From assembly GCA_024235935.1 (NCBI GenBank), contig JACKLL010000008.1, positions 1 to 64,000 on the forward strand: DNA of 64,000 nucleotides, written 5' to 3'. The translations under genes were made by a program, and so were the position numbers. Below are positions 26,758-33,518 of this stretch, in pieces. Source of the stretch: Rhodoferax sp. (lineage in GTDB: Bacteria > Pseudomonadota > Gammaproteobacteria > Burkholderiales > Burkholderiaceae_C). Position 1 is the stretch's first letter. Every line of letters starts with the position of its first letter. The notes beneath the pieces were generated by a model. The model ran no database searches and was not told where the DNA came from. It saw only the letters and a list, made by a program, of their open reading frames with translations.

Positions 26758-27621
26758 ATGCCTTTCAGCACGCAGGATCCCAACGTCCGCCAGGACTGGC
26801 TCACCATCGGGTCGGCACGGGCGCTGGCAGGCCATGCGCCGGAACGCCCCTGGCGCACCCAGCTGCTGGGCAATACCGTCCGTGCGTGGCGGGATTCGAA
26901 TGGCGAGGCGATCGCCAAGACGGACGGACGGCAGTTGCCCCTGCTGGAGCGCTACGGCTACCTGTGGGTCTGGACCGGCGACGGCCCGCAGCACCCCTTG
27001 TTCGCGCTGCCGGAATTCGACGAGCATGGCCGACGCATCGTCGACTGCGGCGGCATCGGCGTGGCCACCTCGGGGCTGCGCGTGATCGAGAACTTCCTCG
27101 ACATGGGCCATTTCCCGTATGTCCATACCGGCACGCTCGGCAAGCTGCCGCATACCGAGGTCGCGCCGTACCGGGTCGAGATCGACCCACAGACCGACGA
27201 GATCTGGGCGCTGGACTGCCACTTCTTCCAGCCCCGCGCGTCAGCATCGGCGGCAGACGGCATCGATGCCCAGTACCGCTACCGCGTGATGCAGCCGTTC
27301 ACGGCCGCGCTGTACAAGTCCTGCCCCAACCGCGCCGATGCGCAGGATGTCATCGGCCTGTTCGTGCAGCCGCTGGACGACGAACACGTGATCGCCCACG
27401 TGTTGCTGGTGTACTTCGAGGACCGGCTCAGCGACGCCGAAATGATCGCGTTCCAGCACATGATCTTCGGCCAGGACAAGCCGATCCTGGAAAGCCATCG
27501 GCCGCGCCGGCTGCCGCTGCAAGGGCCGCTCGAATCGCACATGCGCTGCGACTTTGCGTCGACCACCTACCGGCGCTGGATGCGCGCACGCGGGATGACC
27601 TTTGGCGTCCACACGGACTGA
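26758..27621 (+). CDS. Rieske-oxygenase catalytic subunit lacking its own Rieske cluster segment (NdmC-like)
   Basis: The 287-residue protein has the mononuclear-iron motif of Rieske oxygenases, ENFLDMGHFPYVH, with His118 and His123, and a candidate third ligand Asp240 in GQDKPILESHRP. Upstream the Rieske fold is recognisable at both edges (LLGNTVRAWRDSNGEAIA and PLLERYGYLWVWTG), but the ~45 residues that normally carry the CxH and CxxH ligands are replaced by KTDGRQ. Known precedent: NdmC, the 7-methylxanthine demethylase subunit, also lacks the cluster and receives electrons from a Rieske domain on NdmD. Substrate here is unknown; an O- or N-demethylase or ring hydroxylase is possible. Confidence 0.82.
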   Translation: MPFSTQDPNVRQDWLTIGSARALAGHAPERPWRTQLLGNTVRAWRDSNGEAIAKTDGRQLPLLERYGYLWVWTGDGPQHPLFALPEFDEHGRRIVDCGGIGVATSGLRVIENFLDMGHFPYVHTGTLGKLPHTEVAPYRVEIDPQTDEIWALDCHFFQPRASASAADGIDAQYRYRVMQPFTAALYKSCPNRADAQDVIGLFVQPLDDEHVIAHVLLVYFEDRLSDAEMIAFQHMIFGQDKPILESHRPRRLPLQGPLESHMRCDFASTTYRRWMRARGMTFGVHTD

Positions 27622-27627
27622 ATCCGC

Positions 27628-28263
27628 ATGATCCGCCTGTACGACTACGAACTCTCCGGCAACTGCTACAAGCTGCGGCTGCTGCTGCATTGGCTGGATG
27701 TGGCGTACGAACGTGTCCCGGTGAATTTCCACCCGGGGCGCGAACACCGGTCCCGCGCATTTCTGCAAGACATCAACCCGCTGGGGCAACTGCCGGTACT
27801 GGACGATGGCGAGTTCCGGCTGCGCGATGCGCAGGCCTGCCTGGTCTACCTGGCCAGCCAGTACGACCATGCAGGCCACTGGTATCCGGACGATGCCCGT
27901 ACCCGCGGAACCATCACGATGTGGCTGGCGACAGCAGACGATCTGACGCGCAGCATCGCCGCCGCGCGCCAGCACTACAGCTTCGGCCTGGATGCGGATC
28001 TGGCCCGCTGCGAGGCGCTGGCCCATGCCACGCTGCGCCTGCTCGACGATGCGCTGGCCGAGACGCAGGCTGCCAGCGGGCAATGGCTGGCCGCCACGCC
28101 ACGGCCGAGCATCGCCGACATTGCCTGCTTTCCGTATGCGGCGCTGGCGCCCGAAGCTCGCATCGACCTGCGGCGCTTCCCCGCCGTGCAGGCCTGGATC
28201 CGCGACCTGCGCCATTGGCCGGGCTTCATCGCGATGCCAGGCATCTTCGACCCGAAGCTGTAG
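27628..28263 (+). CDS. Glutathione S-transferase-like protein (possible NdmE-like structural partner)
   Basis: The 211-residue protein has a GST N-terminal thioredoxin-fold domain (IRLYDYELSGNCYKLRLLLHWL, with the cis-Pro segment NPLGQLPVLDDGEFRLRDA) and an all-helical C-terminal domain (SIADIACFPYAALA). It starts 6 bases after the oxygenase subunit stop. In the NdmCDE demethylase a GST homologue, NdmE, is needed to hold the catalytic and reductase subunits together, so a structural rather than conjugating role is plausible. An ordinary glutathione transferase cannot be excluded. Confidence 0.87.
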   Translation: MIRLYDYELSGNCYKLRLLLHWLDVAYERVPVNFHPGREHRSRAFLQDINPLGQLPVLDDGEFRLRDAQACLVYLASQYDHAGHWYPDDARTRGTITMWLATADDLTRSIAAARQHYSFGLDADLARCEALAHATLRLLDDALAETQAASGQWLAATPRPSIADIACFPYAALAPEARIDLRRFPAVQAWIRDLRHWPGFIAMPGIFDPKL

Positions 28264-28293
28264 ACGCGGGCTGCCGGTTGCTGCTGCGGTGCC

Positions 28294-28764
28294 TCAGTCG
28301 CCAGCCCCGGCCTCCAGCGGCAGCACCGAGGTGCTCTTGATCTGCTCCATCGAAAACGCCGACGACACCCCGGTGAGCCCGACCTGGCGGATCAACTTCT
28401 TGTAGAAGCGGTCGTAGCCGTCGATGCTGCTGGTCACCACCTTGAGCAGGTAGTCGACGTCGCCACTCATGCGGTGAAACTCCAGCACCTCCGGCATCGC
28501 GGTCACGACAGCCGCGAAACGCGCCAGCCACTTCTCGTCGTGCTGCGTCGTGCGCACGCTGACGAACACCGTCACCGACAAGCCGACCTTCTTGCGGTCG
28601 AGCACGGCCAGTCGGGCCGTGATGTAGCCGTCGTCCTGCAGGCGCTTGACCCGTTTCCAGCACGGCGTCGGCGAAAGACCCACCACTTCACCCAGCTGCA
28701 CCATGGACAGGGTGGCATCACGCTGAAGCGCATCCAGAAGCTGAAGATCGACTCTATCAAGCAT
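28294..28764 (-). CDS. Lrp/AsnC-family transcriptional regulator
   Basis: This 156-residue regulator has an N-terminal helix-turn-helix (DRVDLQLLDALQRDATLSMV, then VGLSPTPCWKRVKRLQDDGYI) and a C-terminal ligand-binding RAM domain (FHRMSGDVDYLLKVVTSSIDGYDRF). It is divergent from the cysteine desulfurase fusion gene, with 133 AT-rich bases between them. Lrp proteins usually control a divergent neighbour, and members such as DecR respond to cysteine, which would fit here. That assignment is inference. The start at 28764 is preferred over an ATG four codons upstream. Confidence 0.9.
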   Translation of the reverse strand: MLDRVDLQLLDALQRDATLSMVQLGEVVGLSPTPCWKRVKRLQDDGYITARLAVLDRKKVGLSVTVFVSVRTTQHDEKWLARFAAVVTAMPEVLEFHRMSGDVDYLLKVVTSSIDGYDRFYKKLIRQVGLTGVSSAFSMEQIKSTSVLPLEAGAGD

Positions 28765-28897
28765 GAAATTTCTCAATTTTCAAGTTTTGGAGATTTTCAT
28801 TTCAAATTATGTCGCACAAGAGCGAAATTGGCATTTTTCTTTCCCGGCGCAGTTCCTAGACTTATGCCCATCCAACGCCTCCCCCAGAAAGTCCGCC
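28765..28897. promoter_or_regulatory. AT-rich divergent promoter region
   Basis: This 133-base gap is far richer in A+T than its surroundings, especially 28765-28850. It contains the palindrome GAAATTTC at 28765-28772 and the stretch TTGGAGATTTTCATTTCAA at 28785-28803, a TTG...CAA arrangement of the sort Lrp-type regulators bind. It should hold the promoters for the Lrp gene and the desulfurase fusion. Exact hexamers are not assigned. Confidence 0.5.
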
Positions 28898-30463
28898 ATG
28901 TCGCCAGAGATCTACCTCGATACCAATGCCACCACGCCGGTACTGCCGCAAGCGCTGGCTGCCGCCTGCCGCACCATGCAGGAGGCCTATGGCAACCCAA
29001 GCAGTTCCCACAGCACCGGACTGGTCGCGCAGGACCTGCGCGAGTCGGTACGCCGCAAGGCGGCAAGCCTGCTTGGTGCCGGAGCGGGCCGACTGCTGTT
29101 CGTCAGCGGTGCCACCGAAGGCATACAGACTGCGGTGCTGTCCGGCCTTTGTGCCTTGCGCGAGCGGCGGGCCGCCGGCGACACGCGTGCACGGCTGCTG
29201 GTGTACGGTGCAACCGAGCACAAGGCGGTGCCCGAAAGCCTGGCCTACTGGAATCGCGTGCTGGGCCTGGACCTGGAAATCCGCGCCCTGCCGGTCGACA
29301 CCCAGGGCCTGCACGACCTGACGCTGCTGGCGCAATGGGCCGGCGAGACCGGCATGCTGTGCACCATGGCCGCCAACAACGAGACCGGCGTCGTGTCCGA
29401 CATTGCCGGCATCGAACAGGTGCTCGCGCGCACCGGCAGCCCGACCCTGTGGCTGGTCGACTGCGTGCAGGCCCTGGGCAAACTGCCACTGAACCTGCAG
29501 GCGACGCGCATCGACTACGCCCCGTTTTCCGGCCACAAGCTGTATGCACCCAAAGGCATTGGCATGCTGTATGTGCGCGCCGGCAGTCCGTTCCATCCGC
29601 TGATGGTCGGTGGTGGCCAGGAGGGCGGCGCGCGCTCGGGCACCGAGAACATGCCGGGCATTGCCGCGCTGGGCGCCGTGCTCGACGCCCTGGCACGCGG
29701 CGACACCTTCTGCAGCACGGCAATCCTGACCGGCTATCGGGACCAGCTGGTACAGGCGATCCGTGACGCGTTCCCGCAGGTGGTGTTCAATGCGCCCCTG
29801 GCGCAAACCTTGCCCACCACCCTGAATTTCTCCGCACCCGGCCTGAGCAGCCGCATGCTGCTCGACCTGTTCGATGCGGCTGGCGTGCGCATCAGCTCCG
29901 GCAGCGCATGCTCGGCCGCCAAGGCCGAGCCGAGTTTCGTGCTGCAGGCCATGGGCCTGCCCGAATGGCAGACCACCTCGGCCATCCGGCTGTCCTTTGG
30001 CGCACTGGCCGACCAGAGCTTCATCGACAGCGCCTGCGCCGCGATCCGGAAATGCGGCGCGGTGTTGCGCGCCAGCGCCCAGGCCGCGCAGACATGCAAG
30101 GCGGCTCCCGTTGACGTCACCGCCATGGGCGCCGGCCAGGACCCGACCCCTGCGCTGGCCTGGAGCGAACTCGAACAGCTGCTGCAGGACGAACCGCAGA
30201 CGCTGCTGGTCGATGTACGCGAGGCCTACGAATACGCCGCCACCGCACCACTGCGCAGCGCCGGCAGGACGGCGCAGAACCTGCCACTGAGCGAACTCGA
30301 GCGCGCGGTGCCTGGCTGGCTGGCCCAGCACCGGCACCCGGTCGTGTTCTTCTGCCGCAGCGGCAACCGCAGCCTGCAGGCCCTGCGTGCATTGCAGCGC
30401 CAGGGCCACCTGCATGGCCGGCACCTGGCCGGCGGTCTGGCATTGGGACCGTCGCCGCACTGA
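28898..30463 (+). CDS. Cysteine desulfurase-like aminotransferase fused to a rhodanese domain
   Basis: Residues 1-390 are a NifS/IscS-type class V fold that would take sulfur from cysteine. The opening is IYLDTNATTPVLPQAL, the PLP lysine is Lys214 (FSGHKLYAPKG), His108 lies in ATEHKAV, and the sulfur-accepting Cys338 lies in SSGSACSAAKAEPS. Residues about 415-521 are a rhodanese domain with persulfide Cys486 (FFCRSGNRS). Fusion would pass sulfur from Cys338 to Cys486 within one chain. The ATG at 28898 is the first codon of the recognisable protein. Divergent from an Lrp regulator, so probably under its control. The final acceptor is unknown. Confidence 0.88.
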   Translation: MSPEIYLDTNATTPVLPQALAAACRTMQEAYGNPSSSHSTGLVAQDLRESVRRKAASLLGAGAGRLLFVSGATEGIQTAVLSGLCALRERRAAGDTRARLLVYGATEHKAVPESLAYWNRVLGLDLEIRALPVDTQGLHDLTLLAQWAGETGMLCTMAANNETGVVSDIAGIEQVLARTGSPTLWLVDCVQALGKLPLNLQATRIDYAPFSGHKLYAPKGIGMLYVRAGSPFHPLMVGGGQEGGARSGTENMPGIAALGAVLDALARGDTFCSTAILTGYRDQLVQAIRDAFPQVVFNAPLAQTLPTTLNFSAPGLSSRMLLDLFDAAGVRISSGSACSAAKAEPSFVLQAMGLPEWQTTSAIRLSFGALADQSFIDSACAAIRKCGAVLRASAQAAQTCKAAPVDVTAMGAGQDPTPALAWSELEQLLQDEPQTLLVDVREAYEYAATAPLRSAGRTAQNLPLSELERAVPGWLAQHRHPVVFFCRSGNRSLQALRALQRQGHLHGRHLAGGLALGPSPH

Positions 30464-30593
30464 GGCACCGCAAAGCCCGCGCCCACGCCGCAGATGTCGC
30501 GGCGCACGGCCGCCGTCGCATATCCGGTGTCGCATCCCCGGGGCAAGCCCTTTACACTGCGGTTCCTGCCCATCCAACGAAAGACCTGAAGTC

Positions 30594-31610
30594 ATGAAAT
30601 TGCTGATTACCGGCGGCGGCGGCTTTGTCGGCGCTCGCCTCGCACGCACCCTGCTCCAGCGCGGCCAGCTCGACGGCAAGAAAATCGAAACCCTGGTCCT
30701 GACGGACCAGGTAGCCTCCCCGGCTGACCTGCGCGCCGATCCGCGGGTGCAAGACCGCACCGGCCCCTTGATGGCGCAATGCGAAGCCCTGCGCAGCGAG
30801 CCCTTCGACGGCGTCTTCCACCTGGCCTCGGCCGTGTCGGGCGAATGCGAACTCGACTTCGACCTGGGCATGCGCTCGAACCTGGACAGCACGCGTGCGC
30901 TGCTCGAAGCCTTGCGCGCGGCCGGACAGGCCAGCGGCAAACCCTCGAAGCTGGTGTTCTCCAGCTCGGTCGCGGTGTTCGGCCCCGACGCCGCTCTGCC
31001 CATGCCCTCGCCGGTCGCCGACGACACCTTGCCGGCGCCGCAGTCCTCGTACGGCATCCAGAAGCTGATCTGCGAACACCTGATCTCCGACTTCACGCGC
31101 AAGGGCTTCATCGACGGCCGCGCGGCCCGCCTGATGACGGTCTCGGTGCGCCCGGGGCGCCCCAACGGCGCGGCCTCTTCGTTCTTCTCCGGCATCCTGC
31201 GCGAGCCACTGGCCGGTGTGGAGTCGATCTGCCCGGTCGACGCGTCGGTGTCGCATCCGCTGGCGTCGCCCGGCAAGACGGTCGAGGGCCTGATCGCCGT
31301 CTACGAGGCCAGCCGCGAAGCCTTCCTCGGCCGACTGGGCATGAACCTGCCATCCATCAACGTGCGCGTCTCCGACATGCTCGATGCGCTGGAAGAAGTG
31401 GCCGGCAGCGCCGTGCGGGCGCGGGTGAAGTTCGTGCGCGACGACCGCATCGCCGGCATGGTGGCCAACTGGCCGGCAGGCGCCACGGCCAAGCGCGCAG
31501 CCCGGCTCGGCTTGCATCCGGACGCAAGCTTTGCCGACATCATTCGCCAGTACATCGCCGACTGCAAGGCGACGCCGGGTGGCGAGGCGGCGCTCAAGGG
31601 ACTGGCCTGA
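30594..31610 (+). CDS. NAD-dependent epimerase/dehydratase family protein, DenD (D-erythronate dehydrogenase) type
   Basis: This is an extended short-chain dehydrogenase of 338 residues with the NAD-binding motif GGGGFVGARLAR and the catalytic pair Tyr153/Lys157 (SYGIQKLIC). The segments VSVRPGRPNGAASSFFSGILREPL and VEGLIAVYEASRE are typical of D-erythronate dehydrogenase (DenD) proteins that start four-carbon sugar-acid breakdown. No other tetronate-pathway gene is nearby, so the substrate is uncertain. Two hairpins follow its stop. Confidence 0.82.
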   Translation: MKLLITGGGGFVGARLARTLLQRGQLDGKKIETLVLTDQVASPADLRADPRVQDRTGPLMAQCEALRSEPFDGVFHLASAVSGECELDFDLGMRSNLDSTRALLEALRAAGQASGKPSKLVFSSSVAVFGPDAALPMPSPVADDTLPAPQSSYGIQKLICEHLISDFTRKGFIDGRAARLMTVSVRPGRPNGAASSFFSGILREPLAGVESICPVDASVSHPLASPGKTVEGLIAVYEASREAFLGRLGMNLPSINVRVSDMLDALEEVAGSAVRARVKFVRDDRIAGMVANWPAGATAKRAARLGLHPDASFADIIRQYIADCKATPGGEAALKGLA

Positions 31611-31624
31611 TTTCGTACGGAATA

Positions 31625-31670
31625 GCTTCGTCCCTGCGCACGGACGAAGCGTCAAGGCGCGGACCGCGCC
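31625..31670 (+). terminator. Two consecutive hairpins after the epimerase gene
   Basis: GCTTCGTCC (31625-31633) pairs perfectly with GGACGAAGC (31642-31650) across an 8-base loop. Six bases later GGCGCG (31656-31661) pairs with CGCGCC (31665-31670) across GAC. They begin 14 bases after the stop and lie between convergent genes, as a terminator would, although no T-run follows either stem. Confidence 0.55.
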
Positions 31671-31811
31671 AGTGCATGGCGGCATCGACGACGAGGGACT
31701 ACCCGGGTACAGCTGCCGTCAGTGGCGACCGAGCCACCACTTCACGACATCCGCGCAGAAGAAAAACCGGGTCGGTGGCGACTTCGATTCCACCGACCGC
31801 AGCGTGTTCGA

Positions 31812-32408
31812 CTACCGCGATGCGGCCAGCTTGCCGTCGGCCAGGGTCAGCTGCAGGTGCCGACCACCTGCCTCCAGCATCACGGCGGTGCCGTCGTCAG
31901 ACACCACGGGTTCTCCGCTGAGCCACGGGCCCAGGCGGGCATGTTGTGCCACGGTGCGACGCGACACGCCAAGAACGGCCACGATCGCATCGAATTCATG
32001 CACGGCCAGCATTCGGCCCAGGGGATCGACCACAACGATCGCATGTGGCGAAGCCACGTTCAGCCAGCTGTCCAACATGACCGTGGCACCTTGATCGGTC
32101 ACCAGCGCGCGGCGTGGGCCTTGCGTCTGCGGCAGCGCCATCTGCCACACAACGGGATGGCCGGGTATGCACAGGTCGGTCAATTCGCCAGTTGCCAGAC
32201 GCGTTTTCCAATGGTCATCGCTGCGAATCACCAATTGGTAGCGGCCGGAGGGCGAGCGCATCGTCCGGCTGTCAGGTGGCAACACCATGCGGTCGCTGGC
32301 GGGCCGCGGCTGTTCTCGCCCGGCCCATGCGGCGTCGGTGCAGGCCGAAGTCGCAGCGGCGGCGGTGGCGGCCAGCAACACGAAACGGCGGCGCAGCGGC
32401 AAATTCAT
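31812..32408 (-). CDS. Hypothetical lipoprotein
   Basis: I do not recognise this protein of 198 residues. It starts MNLPLRRRFVLLAATAAAAT and has a lipobox ending in Cys (TSAC), so it is probably a lipid-anchored or Tat/Sec-exported protein. The body has repeated short beta-type segments (GRYQLVIRSDDHWKTRL; PHAIVVVDPLGRMLAVHEFD), suggestive of a propeller-like or sensor fold. A start three codons upstream (32417) is possible. It follows the PEP-CTERM protease gene by 25 bases on the same strand, so the two may be cotranscribed. Confidence 0.7.
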   Translation of the reverse strand: MNLPLRRRFVLLAATAAAATSACTDAAWAGREQPRPASDRMVLPPDSRTMRSPSGRYQLVIRSDDHWKTRLATGELTDLCIPGHPVVWQMALPQTQGPRRALVTDQGATVMLDSWLNVASPHAIVVVDPLGRMLAVHEFDAIVAVLGVSRRTVAQHARLGPWLSGEPVVSDDGTAVMLEAGGRHLQLTLADGKLAASR

Positions 32409-32433
32409 GCCCTGCACCTGCCGTCAGGCATGC

Positions 32434-33252
32434 TCACGCTTGGCGCCGACGCACCCAGGCCCCCATGCCCAGCAGGCCAACGGCGAACATCGCCCAGGTT
32501 GACGGCTCGGGAACTGCGCTCACCAGCAACGTGCTCTGACGGGCCAAAGCGACGTGGGTGGCGGGCAGATAATCCAGACCCAGATTGTCAGGGCTGATGT
32601 CAGCGACCGTTGTGGGCACGTCGCGTGTTCCGCCGCCGTTCATCAAGGTGTTGGTGCCCAAGGAGTGCCCAGCGTCCGCATCGCCAGCGTAGTCGGCAAA
32701 GGACTCCGGCACCAGGCCAAAATTGTGCCCCAGTTCATGGGCTAGCGTATCGATGCGACCAGTGCAGCCGAAAGCGCCATCACAGTCGAACGCGCTGATG
32801 GCCGACATCGACATGACGAGACCGCCTGCGCCGCTATAACCAACGCCATAAGCACCGGCATAGTCATTGATCAGGAACATATCCACGCGGTCCATGACCG
32901 TGCCCGCGGTGTCGGCGCCGAACTTGAAGTTGTAAAGGTCGTCGAAGGTGCTGCCCGGAGTGTCGTCGTTCAGGTTGTAGAAGGCCGTGCTGTTGATGGT
33001 TTCGATGAAAGTGAAACTCACGCTGATGCCGGCCTGCGCCCAGATCTTGTTGGTCTCGGTGAAGTAGTAATTGTTGCCGCTGGGACCTTGGCTGGCACAG
33101 GAACTGCCGTCGTCGGTACAAAGCTGGTAGACATTGATGTTGACGGTCTTGTCAATTGCCATGGCATCGGCGAGCGCCGGAACCATGCTGCCGGCGACTA
33201 GCAGCAACGAGATCAAAGAGCGGGTAATTGGCAAGGACACGGAGACTCCCAT
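32434..33252 (-). CDS. PEP-CTERM-anchored zinc metalloprotease
   Basis: The 272-residue product has a signal peptide (MGVSVSLPITRSLISLLLVA, cleavage near ALADA) and a metzincin-like zinc site HELGHNFGL at residues 172-180 with a following LMNGG turn. It ends with a C-terminal sorting tag: VPEPSTWAMF, a hydrophobic helix, then WVRRRQA. PEP-CTERM proteins are processed by an exosortase, which is not in this window. The reprolysin-like fold is inferred from the motif. A small hairpin (GCGCTC 33271-33276 with GAGCGC 33286-33291) lies just upstream of the start. Confidence 0.86.
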   Translation of the reverse strand: MGVSVSLPITRSLISLLLVAGSMVPALADAMAIDKTVNINVYQLCTDDGSSCASQGPSGNNYYFTETNKIWAQAGISVSFTFIETINSTAFYNLNDDTPGSTFDDLYNFKFGADTAGTVMDRVDMFLINDYAGAYGVGYSGAGGLVMSMSAISAFDCDGAFGCTGRIDTLAHELGHNFGLVPESFADYAGDADAGHSLGTNTLMNGGGTRDVPTTVADISPDNLGLDYLPATHVALARQSTLLVSAVPEPSTWAMFAVGLLGMGAWVRRRQA

Positions 33253-33518
33253 AGCGATTTTTGATTGAATGCGCTCACATTGTGCGAGCGCGTCAACACC
33301 ATGCAATTTCCGTGCAAGCCGCCTCAATTGCTTTGACTGTTGGCACTTGCGAGCCGAAACGCTCTGGGCCGGGGTGGCCTCACCCACCTGCATGTAAAAA
33401 ATTTCGACACATGGAGGCGGTGCAGCACTGGAGCGCCATGGCCTGCGCGTCATCCGGGACGGTGGCGCAGGGCAAATGCAGCGCCCGTTGCGCATTGCGC
33501 AGCAGTGTCCGCAGCGCC

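Noticed and set aside
31812..33252. Pairing the PEP-CTERM protease with the rhombosortase-like enzyme at 52590
   Set aside because: The tail reads VPEPSTWA followed by an Arg-rich end, the exosortase type, not a GlyGly-CTERM tail.
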